Shown: in pieces, positions 17,404 to 26,984 of the stretch
Layout of the letters: the number at the start of each line of letters is the position of its first letter
Numbering within the stretch: position 1 is the stretch's first letter
Source of the DNA: UBA932 sp031548545
GTDB taxonomy: Bacteria; Bacteroidota; Bacteroidia; Bacteroidales; UBA932
Reading direction: 5' to 3'
NCBI GenBank assembly: GCA_031548545.1
Contig: JAVBQY010000018.1
Location: 1-64,000 of the forward strand
Length of the DNA stretch: 64,000 bases
Notes under the pieces: model-generated
Seen by the model: the letters and a program-made list of their open reading frames with translations, nothing else
Told to the model about the DNA's origin: nothing
Database searches by the model: none
Translations under genes and position numbers: made by a program

Positions 17404-20026
17404 ATAATAGTGTCATTTGCACGGCGTCATTGTCTTGCGTGGAATCAGGGGTGCCGTCCGGCTCATCATTCACCTCCGGCTCCTTTTCCAGCGGTGCTAT
17501 AAATTCAATGGTATTCACATCATAGGTAGTGACCCGCTTGCCTTTGGCGCGGAAACTCTTGACACCGATAAATTCGTCCACATCCACATATTCCGGTTCC
17601 CGTTTGGCATGCTTACCCTTGAAAGTTACTTCCAGCTGCGGGAAACGGTCCGGCGAGATTTCGAGCAGGTAAGACCCCGGCGCCTCACTGATAAACAATT
17701 GCGGCTTATCATCGCTGGACTCAAAAGTAAAGCGCTTCACGTAACAGGCGCCCATTTCAGCGTCATAATAAGTAGCGGAATACACTTTCTTCGGGTCAAA
17801 TTTTTCCATCAACAGCAACTGCTGCTCATACCGGTTACTCAGGTCAAAGTTCGTGGTATAGAATTGCCCCTGCTGCGTCACGGCCAATATGCGGTCGCCA
17901 TTGCCGAACTCACCCAGCAACTCGCCGCGGCCGTCGGTATTGAGCCGTTGAATATCCGCATCAAACCAGATCTGTTGTCCGCCCAGGGTTGAAATGCCTT
18001 TTTCTTTCAAGACAATCTTATGGATGGCGTAGCGGGCCAGGATATTGCCCATAGAGCCGCGGCCTTTCACGGCCAGGGCACTGAAATCAAAGTCAAAAAT
18101 CAGTTTCTTGAGTTTCGGTCGCGGCTTCAGGTAGATTTTCAGCACCTCGGCCTCGCCGTTGGAATTAGCCGTAAACCACATCACCTGTGAACCTTCACGC
18201 CCCTGCGACACATCATACTCCTTGTCACGCGTAATACCCGAGACGAAGAAACGTTTCACATAAATGTCGCCATTTTTTCCGTCACGATAGACTGCATTAT
18301 AGATCGTACGCTCATCATTACGCTTGAACACGGCGGCATGGATAATATCCTTGCCGAAAAAAGCCTTGTCCGACACCTTGCTGATAATATATTTCCCGCT
18401 CTTCAGGAATACGATGATATCATCGATATCCGAACAGTCGCACAGGTACTGCGCCTCATCGTCACGCTTGAGGTCCATCCCCACAAAACCCTCATTATAA
18501 TTCACGTAAAGTTTGGCATTGGCCACCACAACATTGGTAGCCTCTATCGTCTCAAAGCTACGCAATTCCGTTTTACGCTCAAAATTTTTCCCGTACTTCT
18601 TTTTCAGCTGGCGGAAATAATTCACCGTATACTCCACCAGGTTGGCGAGGTCGTTCTCCACCTCTTCCATCTCCGATTCAATATTTCTGATGCGTTCGTC
18701 CGCAGCCTTGATATCGAATTTGGATATCTTGCGCACCGGCTTTTCTACCAGCCACTCCACATTCTCACGGGTAATGGGGACTTTCAGTCTTTTCTCAAAA
18801 GGCTTCAAGGCCTCTTCCACCGCCGACAGTTGTTGCTCCCAGGACTTGGCATCGCTTTCCAACTCGCGGTAAATTTTCTGTTCAAAGAATATTTTTTCAA
18901 GTGACGAATAGTGCCAGTCTTCCTGCAACTCACGGAGCCTGATTTCCAGTTCCTGCTGCAACAGGTCTTTGGTATGCTCCGCATTGTGCCGTAAGATTTC
19001 TTTCACGCCTACAAAGCGGGGCTTTTCGTGTTGGATCACACAGCAATTGGGAGATATGGATATTTCACAATCTGTGAAAGCATACAGGGCGTCAATGGTT
19101 TTATCGGGCGACACATCGTTGTGCAGGTGTACCACGATTTCCACATGCTGCGCCGTATTGTCATCGACTTTACGGATCTTGATCTTGCCCTTGTCATTGG
19201 CCTTGAGAATAGACTCTATCAGCGTGGTGGTGGTCTTTCCATAAGGAATATCCGTAATCACCAGCGTTTTCTTATCCTGTTTGGTAATGCGCGCCCGCAC
19301 CTTCACGGCGCCACCCCGCAATCCGTCGTTATAACGGCTGCAATCGGCCATACCGCCGGTCGGGAAATCAGGATACAGCTCAAAGTCCTTGCCCTTAAGG
19401 TGTGCTACGGCACCATCAATCAGTTCATTAAAATTATGCGGCAGAATTTTCGAAGCCAGGCCCACGGCAATCCCCTCCACACCCTGCGCCAACAACAGCG
19501 GGAACTTCACCGGCAGGGTCACAGGCTCCTGGTTACGGCCGTCATACGAGGCCATCCACTCCGTCGTTTTGGGATTAAAGACCACCTCCGATGCAAATTT
19601 CGACAGCCGGGCCTCAATATAACGGGGCGCCGCAGCGCCGTCTCCCGTATAGATATTGCCCCAGTTTCCCTGGCAGTCCACCAATATATCCTTCTGCCCC
19701 AGTTGCACCAGGGCATCACCTATAGACGCGTCGCCATGCGGATGGAACTGCATGGTATGCCCGATGATATTGGCCACCTTATTGTAACGTCCGTCGTCCA
19801 TCCGCTTCATCGAATGCAGGATACGGCGTTGCACGGGTTTCAGCCCGTCATCAATATGAGGTACCGCCCGCTCCAAAATTACATAGGAAGCGTAATCCAG
19901 GAACCAGTCTTTATACATCCCGGTGAGTTTATAGCGCTTCTCGCCATCACTCAGCAGTTTGGCGTACTTGCCCTGCGGCTCGCCGGCAACTTCATCGTCT
20001 TCTATGAGTTCTATATCTTCTGACAT
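17402..20026 (-). CDS. parC: DNA topoisomerase IV-type subunit A (GyrA/ParC family)
   Basis: DNA-cleaving subunit of a type IIA topoisomerase. The 874-residue product has DGLKPVQRRILHSM (residues 60-73), HPHGDASIGDALVQ (95-108) and the catalytic tyrosine in APRYIEARLSK (Tyr136). A long coiled-coil and tower region (about 370-500) leads to a C-terminal beta-pinwheel-like domain and an acidic tail. Pairing with the gyrB-like gene 18 bases upstream, and the short ATPase partner, favour topoisomerase IV over gyrase. Position 100, equivalent to the quinolone-target serine of E. coli ParC, is alanine. Confidence 0.92.
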
Positions 20027-20044
20027 ACCTCTACCATTTCAAAA

Positions 20045-21916
20045 TTAAAGTTCTATAGCTTCCTCTTGCTCCTCCTCTGTCTCCAGGCCTTCTTCCACCC
20101 GCAGGTTATCAATGATGAAACCCTGGCGATCCGGCGTGTTTTTGCCCATATAAAATTCAAGCAGGTCGTGAATGGAATCTTCCTTGCTCAGGCGCACACG
20201 GTCCAGGCGTATATCTTCGCCGATGAAATAACGGAACTCGTCCGGTGAGATTTCACCCAAACCTTTGAATCGCGTAATTTCCGGATGTGCGCCCAATTTC
20301 TTAATGGCCTCGTTTTTCTCTTCCTCACTGTAACAATAATGTGTTTCTTTCTTATTGCGCACACGGAACAGCGGGGTTTGCAGGATGGCCAGATGTCCCT
20401 GACGGACCAGATCCGGAAAGAATTGCAGGAAAAAGGTGATTAACAACAAACGGATGTGCATGCCGTCCACATCGGCATCGGTAGCGATCACTACATTGTT
20501 GTAGCGCAGGTCTTCCATATCGTTCTCTATATCCAGCGCGGCCTGCAGCAGGTTGAATTCTTCATTTTCATACACGACCTTTTTGGTCATGCCATAGGTA
20601 TTGAGCGGCTTTCCGCGCAGGCTGAACACGGCCTGCGTATTTACATCCCGGCTCTTGGTAATGGAACCGCTGGCCGAGTCCCCTTCCGTAATGAACAAGG
20701 TGGATTCCGGCGCCCGGTCATGCTTATCTCCATAATGCACACGGCAATCCCGTAATTTTTTATTATGCAGGTTGGCTTTCTTCGCCCGCTCACGCGCCAG
20801 TTTCTGTATGCCGGAAATGGCCTTGCGCTCTTTCTCCGACTCCAGGATCTTTTTCAACAAGACCTCGGCCGTATCCGGATGTTTGTGCAGGTAATTATCC
20901 AGCTGTTCCTGCAGAAAGTCCAATATAAAGTTACGGACGGACGGACCGTTAGGCCCCATATCTTTAGACCCCAGCTTGGTCTTGGTCTGCGATTCGAAGA
21001 CCGGCTCTTCTACCTTCACACTCACAGCCGCCACTATAGAATGACGGATATCCACCGGATCAAAATCCTTCTTGAAAAAATCTTTCATCGTCTTGGCCAC
21101 CGCCTCACGAAAAGCCGCCAGGTGCGTACCGCCCTGGGTGGTGTGCTGTCCGTTCACAAAAGAAGAAATAGACTCGCCATATTCCGTACCGTGGGTTATC
21201 ACAACTTCGATATCTGCTCCTTTCAGGTGAATGGGCGGATAAAGCGGCTCCTCGCCCATGGTCTCATTCAGCAGGTCCAATAAACCATTTTTCGAAACAT
21301 ATTGGACATCATTCAACGCTATAATAAGTCCGGCATTCAGGTAGGTATAATTGCGTACCATCTGCTCCACGAACTCCATATTGAAGACATAGTTCGTAAA
21401 CAACTCATCATCGGCGGTGAAGCGTACCAGCGTTCCGTTCTTCTCGACCGTTTTCTGCTCTTCTTTGTGCTGTAAGACGCCTTTGCTGAAAGAGGCATAG
21501 AAAGACTGCCCCTCGCGGAATGACTGGACTTCAAATGCGGTAGACAAGGCATTCACCGCCTTTACCCCTACCCCATTCAAACCCACCGATTTTTTAAACA
21601 CCTTATTGTCATATTTGGCCCCGGTATTCATCTTGCTGACCACATCAATCACTTTACCAAGGGGGATACCACGGCCATAGTCGCGCACCGTCACCTCCCG
21701 TTCATTGATCGTAATCGTAACCCGCGCGCCGAAACCCATTGCATATTCGTCAATTGAGTTATCCAGCACTTCTTTTAACAGCACATAAACCCCGTCGTCG
21801 GGCTGTGACCCGTCGCCCAACTTACCAATATACATCCCCGGCCGGCGGCGTATATGTTCATTCCAATCAAGGGTTTGTATATTATCTTCCGAGTAGTTCT
21901 GCAGGGCTGCTTCCAT
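20045..21916 (-). CDS. parE: DNA topoisomerase IV-type subunit B (GyrB/ParE family)
   Basis: ATPase subunit of the type IIA topoisomerase encoded with parC. The 623-residue product starts MEAALQNYSEDNIQTLDWNE; an earlier in-frame start at 21955 adds 13 residues without homology. The GHKL ATPase domain shows RRRPGMYIGKLGDG, VLDNSIDEYAMG and VRDYGRGIPLG; the transducer has GLNGVGVKAVNALS; the TOPRIM domain has LFITEGDSASGSI and TDADVDGMHIRLL. The acidic C-terminus is short. A near-consensus TACCTTCG lies about 30 bases upstream (21945-21952). Confidence 0.93.
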   Translation of the reverse strand: MEAALQNYSEDNIQTLDWNEHIRRRPGMYIGKLGDGSQPDDGVYVLLKEVLDNSIDEYAMGFGARVTITINEREVTVRDYGRGIPLGKVIDVVSKMNTGAKYDNKVFKKSVGLNGVGVKAVNALSTAFEVQSFREGQSFYASFSKGVLQHKEEQKTVEKNGTLVRFTADDELFTNYVFNMEFVEQMVRNYTYLNAGLIIALNDVQYVSKNGLLDLLNETMGEEPLYPPIHLKGADIEVVITHGTEYGESISSFVNGQHTTQGGTHLAAFREAVAKTMKDFFKKDFDPVDIRHSIVAAVSVKVEEPVFESQTKTKLGSKDMGPNGPSVRNFILDFLQEQLDNYLHKHPDTAEVLLKKILESEKERKAISGIQKLARERAKKANLHNKKLRDCRVHYGDKHDRAPESTLFITEGDSASGSITKSRDVNTQAVFSLRGKPLNTYGMTKKVVYENEEFNLLQAALDIENDMEDLRYNNVVIATDADVDGMHIRLLLITFFLQFFPDLVRQGHLAILQTPLFRVRNKKETHYCYSEEEKNEAIKKLGAHPEITRFKGLGEISPDEFRYFIGEDIRLDRVRLSKEDSIHDLLEFYMGKNTPDRQGFIIDNLRVEEGLETEEEQEEAIEL

Positions 21917-22002
21917 GTTCAAAAGGTCTAATTTTAACAACCTGCGAAGGTACAAAAAAAATACGGATTACACAATCGGCCATCCTGGGGTCAAACAACA
22001 CC

Positions 22003-22305
22003 CTATACACCAACCTTTTTCTTTGCAAGAATCTTAGAGCCAATTAATTGACCAACTACGGCACAGCCTATAAAAAGCGGAATAAATATTTTCGGCGTCT
22101 CTAACCATATCCGCAAAGGAATGATCAAAGGAATAGAGGCGTGAATCATAATCCACCACATCAGGGACATTTTTTTATAGTTTTCACGGTACTTACCCAA
22201 AATGGTATTTACAATCAGCGAAATCACCGATACCACTGCTACTTTACAATAAAGAGATGCCAGAGCGCCCTCCAATAGCAAGAAAAAACAAATAAGAACA
22301 GCCAT
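22003..22305 (-). CDS. small three-helix membrane protein of unknown function
   Basis: I do not recognise this 100-residue protein. It has three to four hydrophobic stretches (about residues 2-35, 48-65 and 72-92) separated by a basic loop (GKYRENYKK) and ends in lysines. It begins four bases after the histidine kinase stop and is the last gene of the eight-gene run, so it may be an accessory of the sensor or transport system. No terminator is obvious after it; parE starts 86 bases downstream on the same strand. Confidence 0.6.
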   Translation of the reverse strand: MAVLICFFLLLEGALASLYCKVAVVSVISLIVNTILGKYRENYKKMSLMWWIMIHASIPLIIPLRIWLETPKIFIPLFIGCAVVGQLIGSKILAKKKVGV

Positions 22306-22309
22306 AAAA

Positions 22310-23437
22310 TTAATTATTATTTAAAGGGATGGTAAGTTTTACTATCGTAAGTTGGTCCACTTCGCTTGTGATATCAATACCGATATTCAACAACTGACAG
22401 AAACGTTTAACAATAGGCAAGCCCAGGCCAAAGCCTTTGGTATCAGCAGACGGCAGGCGGTAGAAGTTGTCAAATAGCTTCCCCTGCTCTTCTTTTGGGA
22501 TCCCCCGCCCCGTATTGGCCACCTCCAGTACGGCATATTGCTCCGATTGGCTAGCCTTAATGGCTATTACACCGCCATGATTGCTGTATTTCACCGCATT
22601 CGAAATTAAATTTTTCAGGATAACGGACATGAAGTAATTGTCTGTATAAACCGAGATCCCGGCGGGTATCTCGGTTTTCACCGCCAACTTTTTTTCAAGC
22701 AGCACATCTGTGTATACCTGCATATTCTCGTAGAGCATGGTTTCTATTGAAAGCCGCTCAATATTAAGCAAAAGCTTACTCTCCTCATAGCGCGTAAGAA
22801 ACAGCAACTGTTCCACCATATTATTGAGCTTATCGACTTCCTTTATACAAGCCGTAATTCGATTTTTATATTCCTCTTCGCTGCGTGGCCGCCGGATAAT
22901 AACCTCCAAAGTACCTTTAATAACGGCAAGCGGCGTACGAAACTCATGCGAGGCATAGGAAGTAAAAGATTTTTCACGCGCGATAGCGTTCTCTATCCTG
23001 TCAAGGAGCCTGTTTATAGTATCCGACAATTCATACAGTTCATCTTTCTGGTCCGGCAGGGGGATTCTGGCACTTAAGTTATTATGCGTAATGGAATTGG
23101 AAATGGAAATAATATCCCGGACGGGTTTAACACTATGCCTTGCAATCAGCCGCGAAATAGCATAAAACAAGGCTAAATTGAAGAAAAAGCCTACAATACA
23201 AACACGGAAAAGGATGGTCATCAACAACTCCGACTCATCGTCTGCAATGCTGACTAAATGGCCGGAGCTATCAAACAGCTCCACACGGGTAGCCGTAAGC
23301 GCATCGTCATGCCGGCTTGTGCGAACATGAAATACAAATAAAATAATAAGACTGAAAAGCGCCGTAAGTAGGGCTGCACTTACAACATAATTAAACACTA
23401 TTCTGCTCTGTAAGGATAGTTTTTTCATTTCAATCAT
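22310..23437 (-). CDS. sensor histidine kinase
   Basis: Inner-membrane sensor of a two-component pair, 375 residues. A first membrane helix (about 14-34) and a second (about 66-88) enclose only some 30 periplasmic residues, so it may sense within or near the membrane. A HAMP linker follows (ISRLIARHSVKPVRDIIS), then HisKA with the phospho-accepting His in YASHEFRTPLAVIKG, and the HATPase_c N, G1 and G2 boxes (NLISNAVKYS, VANTGRGIPKE, GFGLGLPIVKRF). ATG at 23437 overlaps the regulator stop; a second ATG at 23428 is equally possible. It is embedded in the TonB receptor/porphyrin gene run. Confidence 0.93.
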   Translation of the reverse strand: MIEMKKLSLQSRIVFNYVVSAALLTALFSLIILFVFHVRTSRHDDALTATRVELFDSSGHLVSIADDESELLMTILFRVCIVGFFFNLALFYAISRLIARHSVKPVRDIISISNSITHNNLSARIPLPDQKDELYELSDTINRLLDRIENAIAREKSFTSYASHEFRTPLAVIKGTLEVIIRRPRSEEEYKNRITACIKEVDKLNNMVEQLLFLTRYEESKLLLNIERLSIETMLYENMQVYTDVLLEKKLAVKTEIPAGISVYTDNYFMSVILKNLISNAVKYSNHGGVIAIKASQSEQYAVLEVANTGRGIPKEEQGKLFDNFYRLPSADTKGFGLGLPIVKRFCQLLNIGIDITSEVDQLTIVKLTIPLNNN

Positions 23438-24104
23438 TGGCTATATAACCTATACCGCGTACTGTTTTTATCACGTCATTTTCCTTATCAACACACAACT
23501 TTTTTCGTAACGAATTGATAAAAACATCGATCACCCCGGTATCATACTCAAAATTAATACCCCATACTTTTTTAATAATTTCGTCCCTCGTACAGATGCG
23601 GCCTTTATTACGGACCAACAACTCCAATAAAGTAAACTCACGCTGCGTCAGCAAAACTTCTTTCTCTTGCTTGAATACCCGGTAAGCCGATTTATTCAAC
23701 AAGATATTTCCCAACGTCAATATTTCATCATCCTGCTGATTTCTGAAATGAATTTTTATTCTTTCAACCAACTCATCAAAAGAGAATGGCTTTTTGATAT
23801 AGTCCACGGCGCCGGCCCGTAAGCCTTCCACAGTTTCGTTTACCGTATCTTTGGCCGTCAGGAACAATATGGGCGTTTCTTTATCCTGCCTGCGAATTGC
23901 TTTGCAGACCTCAAGGCCATCCATACCGGGAAGCATCCAGTCCAACAATATCAAATCCGGCTTTGACTGATGAAATTGCACCAGCCCCTCTACGCCGTCT
24001 GCAGCCATTGTGATACGATAGCCCTCTTCTTCCAACCCGTCCTTCAGAAAGTCACGGATACCGGATTCATCTTCTATAATAAGGATATGCTGTCCGTTTG
24101 ACAT
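23430..24104 (-). CDS. OmpR-family response regulator
   Basis: DNA-binding partner of the histidine kinase. The 224-residue product has a receiver domain (acidic pocket in IIEDESGIRDFL, phosphorylated Asp in LILLDWMLPGMDG, Lys in VDYIKKPFSF) and a C-terminal winged helix (LTQREFTLLELLVRNKGRI and DVFINSLRKKL). The stop overlaps the kinase start, and the gene begins eight bases after the DUF4491 gene. It most likely controls this operon, but no binding site can be shown. Confidence 0.95.
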   Translation of the reverse strand: MSNGQHILIIEDESGIRDFLKDGLEEEGYRITMAADGVEGLVQFHQSKPDLILLDWMLPGMDGLEVCKAIRRQDKETPILFLTAKDTVNETVEGLRAGAVDYIKKPFSFDELVERIKIHFRNQQDDEILTLGNILLNKSAYRVFKQEKEVLLTQREFTLLELLVRNKGRICTRDEIIKKVWGINFEYDTGVIDVFINSLRKKLCVDKENDVIKTVRGIGYIAND

Positions 24105-24112
24105 ATGTGCCG

Positions 24113-24424
24113 TTATGAATCTTTCTTTTTAGGGTTACGCGGAAACCAGCCTTTGTCCACGCGCTTTTTCTGCTGGAAGACTTCCAATATGCTCCACAAA
24201 GAGGAAAATGCCGTAACGCCGAGCAGCGTGGACGCTAATTGACTATCGACCATAACGGATAACAATATACTCACCAGCCCCAAGAGTAAAAAGCACCACC
24301 AGGATTTCACCCCCCAATAATACTCGGCCTTTATGACCAAGGGATGAAAAAGACCTATAATTAAAAATGTAAACGCGCCTATAACAAGGCCATACACGTT
24401 ATAATCCGTTAATAGCTGTTCCAT
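24113..24424 (-). CDS. DUF4491 family membrane protein
   Basis: A 103-residue protein with three hydrophobic segments. It matches the DUF4491 pattern: N-terminal GLVIGAFTFLIIGLFHPLVI, AEYYWGVKSWW and a basic C-terminal tail. The function of the family is unknown. ATG at 24424 is preferred over a start at 24451 because family members begin just before the first helix. It overlaps the end of the protoporphyrinogen oxidase gene by 26 bases, so the two are translated from one message. Confidence 0.75.
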   Translation of the reverse strand: MEQLLTDYNVYGLVIGAFTFLIIGLFHPLVIKAEYYWGVKSWWCFLLLGLVSILLSVMVDSQLASTLLGVTAFSSLWSILEVFQQKKRVDKGWFPRNPKKKDS

Positions 24425-25775
24425 GATGATTGATTTGATTACTAATATCAAAAGCCTGCTTTATCCTGTTAGGTATGCCTATTCCGCCACGCAGATTACC
24501 GGCAAGAATAATGCCGGGATAAGCCTGTTCAAACGCGGATATATCCGCCCATAGCTGCTCACAGGCGATCTCATACTGCGGAATGGCGTGCGGGTGCCTG
24601 AATATGTCCATAAACGCAATTTCATTGGCCGGCAGCCCGTAGATTTCATGTAGTTCATGGGCCACCAAACGCCGGATTTCCTCATCCGGCTGCGTTATTA
24701 TCCCGGGATGATTTATACCGCCCAGGAATGCAGAGAGCAGAAAATTTCCATTGGAAGCCCGCCCCTCAAAACAGGCGGACGGATACAAGACGCCAAGTAA
24801 ACCTCGCTGCTCGACGGAAGGGATCAGCAGTCCGAATGCGCGTGTATCCACATTGCTGCCAGCGCGCACACCGATAGCGACCTGCACGACTTTGGCATAA
24901 CGCAGCTTCTCCATAGAGGCGCATAGGGATTGCGGCATAAAATCAAACACTTCGCCGACAGCATGAGCGCCTATTGTACTGATTACTTTTGCGGCATGCA
25001 CCTTTTCCGAGGACAACTGCACACACCAACTATCACCTTCGGCTACAACCCGGCACTTTTCATTGAGTACAATATTTTCATTTCCAACACTCTCAAGCAA
25101 AGCATTGATAAGATTAACCAAGCCGCCTTTAAATGAAAAAACTTCTTTTGTCACTCTTTTTTCCAGTGCGCTCTTTGGAATCCGGCTTTTCTTTATAGCG
25201 CCTTTGATGAAACTGCCGTAGTCTTGTTCCAGGGCATATAATTTCGGTAAGGCCAACCTGGTAATAAGCCGCTCCGGATCTCCGGCATAGATTCCGCCGA
25301 TGAAAGGTTGTACGGCATAATCCAGAAACGATTTACCTAATCGTCTTTTGGCCAGTGAAGCAACACATTCATCCGGATCCGCACCTGCTTTCCGGAATGG
25401 TTCTCCAAGCAACCTGAATTTGTCCGCCCAAGTAAACAGGGGGGTACAAATTCCTCCTGCCAGTCCGGCCGGGAGGGCCCGCGGCTTGCCGTTTTTGAGT
25501 ATCAGCCGCCTATTCGCTTCTTTACGGGCTATTTCAAGCGCACACTTTCCCTGAAGCATATCAAACAACATCAGCGTTTCAATATTTGACAAGCTCGCGG
25601 TATTGGGGCCGGACTCATAAATATAGCCGTCTTTATTTAATGTGTTGATGGCTCCGCCGGCACGGCCGGCCTTTTCAACCACTAAGACGGACAGTCCTTT
25701 TTGCTTTAGCAGTAAAGCTGTGGTAAGCCCGGTTAGTCCGGCTCCGATAATTACAACATCGTATGTAGCTTTCAT
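24399..25775 (-). CDS. hemG: protoporphyrinogen oxidase, HemY/HemG type
   Basis: FAD-dependent oxidase of late heme synthesis, converting protoporphyrinogen IX to protoporphyrin IX (or coproporphyrinogen to coproporphyrin). The 458-residue product has the dinucleotide motif VVIIGAGLTGLTTALLL and VEKAGRAGG (residues 6-40), YIYESGPNTASLSN for substrate binding, and the C-terminal FAD-contact region LAGNLRGGIGIPNRI. Its start overlaps the MFS transporter stop (ATGA). No other heme synthesis gene is nearby; the partners here are transport and sensing genes, which suggests use of imported porphyrin intermediates. Confidence 0.88.
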   Translation of the reverse strand: MKATYDVVIIGAGLTGLTTALLLKQKGLSVLVVEKAGRAGGAINTLNKDGYIYESGPNTASLSNIETLMLFDMLQGKCALEIARKEANRRLILKNGKPRALPAGLAGGICTPLFTWADKFRLLGEPFRKAGADPDECVASLAKRRLGKSFLDYAVQPFIGGIYAGDPERLITRLALPKLYALEQDYGSFIKGAIKKSRIPKSALEKRVTKEVFSFKGGLVNLINALLESVGNENIVLNEKCRVVAEGDSWCVQLSSEKVHAAKVISTIGAHAVGEVFDFMPQSLCASMEKLRYAKVVQVAIGVRAGSNVDTRAFGLLIPSVEQRGLLGVLYPSACFEGRASNGNFLLSAFLGGINHPGIITQPDEEIRRLVAHELHEIYGLPANEIAFMDIFRHPHAIPQYEIACEQLWADISAFEQAYPGIILAGNLRGGIGIPNRIKQAFDISNQINHHGTAINGL

Positions 25776-26980
25776 GCAATCGTCTTTTTATAAACAGTCA
25801 TCGTATACACCAGGGAACACAGCGCCAATAACAGCCCCACGGCAAACAGGCATTGATAGGAGCCCCGGCCGGCGATCTGTCCGCCGATAGCCGAAAGGAA
25901 CAACCCGCTCAATTGGATCATCACGGTCTGGAGGGTAAAATCCGTTCCGGCCCGCCCTTCTCTGATCTTACCCATGGCAATACTGTACATCATTACCGTA
26001 GCAAAGCCATGCGCACTCCATACCAGGGTGATGGCCAGGTATACCAGTCCTACCGGCGCGTTGTCCAGGCACGAGACGAGCAATATAAACGCTATGGCGA
26101 TTAAAATCAGCAAAGAGCATATAACCAGCATTATTTTTTTTCCGTATTTCCGGATGAATACCCCGGCCAGCAGGGAACTCACCGCCGCGGCAGACGTACC
26201 AGCCACTCCCATAACGATGCCGATTTGATGAATAGACTGCCCGAGGTCAACCATGTATGGGCGCAACATGGCAAGGACCACCATAATAGAAGAGGTATAC
26301 AAAACAAGGAAAACAGTGTGTTTAGCACTATTTTCCTGTTTAAAATATAAGGCGATGTCCTTCAACTTAATTTTCTCTTTAGGGCAACCGACGGTGCTGC
26401 CGTCCCCTGTTTTTCGCCATAACAATAAGGGAATTAAGGACACGACTACAAACAGGGCCAAACACGTCAGCAAAATTTTCCAATCCAGCCAGGCATATAG
26501 CATAAGTAATAAGCCGCCACCTACAAGGCCGCCGAAAAATCCGCCCATAGATTGAATGCTTGCACCGATACAATGCTTTTCCGGGGCCAACGCCCTGATC
26601 GAAAAAGCGTCGGTACATATATCCTGTGTAGCGGAGGCCATAATGGCAATAATAATCAGGACGGCGATCAGCATAAAATTTGTTTCAAGGCTAAGGCTTC
26701 CGATCAGGAGTATAACACCGGCATAAAAGACCTCCGCACTTATAATCCACTTTGCCAAACTATACGTATCCGGCGCTTTTCTATCCACCAACGGCGCCCA
26801 CAGCACTTTCAGGATCCAGGGGAGTTTCACCAATTGAAGTATCCCGATCAACTCAAGGGAATAACCGTCTTGCCTCATAATAGCAGGTACGGCCGATGTA
26901 AAGAAACTCATCGGAATACTCTGCGCTATATACAGCGTAAGCAGTACTAAGTATAACTGATTATAAGCAGGTCTTGCCAT
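25772..26980 (-). CDS. MFS transporter, RhtX/FptX- or AmpG-like
   Basis: Inner-membrane carrier of 402 residues with about twelve hydrophobic helices. The N-terminal IPMSFFTSAVPAIMRQDGYS and PWILKVLWAPLVDR resemble the AmpG/RhtX/FptX branch of the major facilitator family; ASATQDICTDAFSIRALAP fits the same group. RhtX and FptX import siderophores, while AmpG imports muropeptides. With a TonB receptor four bases upstream and hemG overlapping downstream, import of a siderophore or porphyrin across the inner membrane is the likelier job. This is inferred from context. Confidence 0.8.
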   Translation of the reverse strand: MARPAYNQLYLVLLTLYIAQSIPMSFFTSAVPAIMRQDGYSLELIGILQLVKLPWILKVLWAPLVDRKAPDTYSLAKWIISAEVFYAGVILLIGSLSLETNFMLIAVLIIIAIMASATQDICTDAFSIRALAPEKHCIGASIQSMGGFFGGLVGGGLLLMLYAWLDWKILLTCLALFVVVSLIPLLLWRKTGDGSTVGCPKEKIKLKDIALYFKQENSAKHTVFLVLYTSSIMVVLAMLRPYMVDLGQSIHQIGIVMGVAGTSAAAVSSLLAGVFIRKYGKKIMLVICSLLILIAIAFILLVSCLDNAPVGLVYLAITLVWSAHGFATVMMYSIAMGKIREGRAGTDFTLQTVMIQLSGLFLSAIGGQIAGRGSYQCLFAVGLLLALCSLVYTMTVYKKTIA

Positions 26981-26984
26981 TTAT

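Noticed and set aside
19028..20023. 331-codon plus-strand open frame opposite parC
   Set aside because: It is the shadow of the strongly conserved parC frame; no start signal, signal peptide or family motif, and composition follows parC codons in reverse.
21945..22002. terminator between the small membrane protein gene and parE
   Set aside because: Only a four-base GGGT/ACCC stem is present and the T run lies about 30 bases beyond it.
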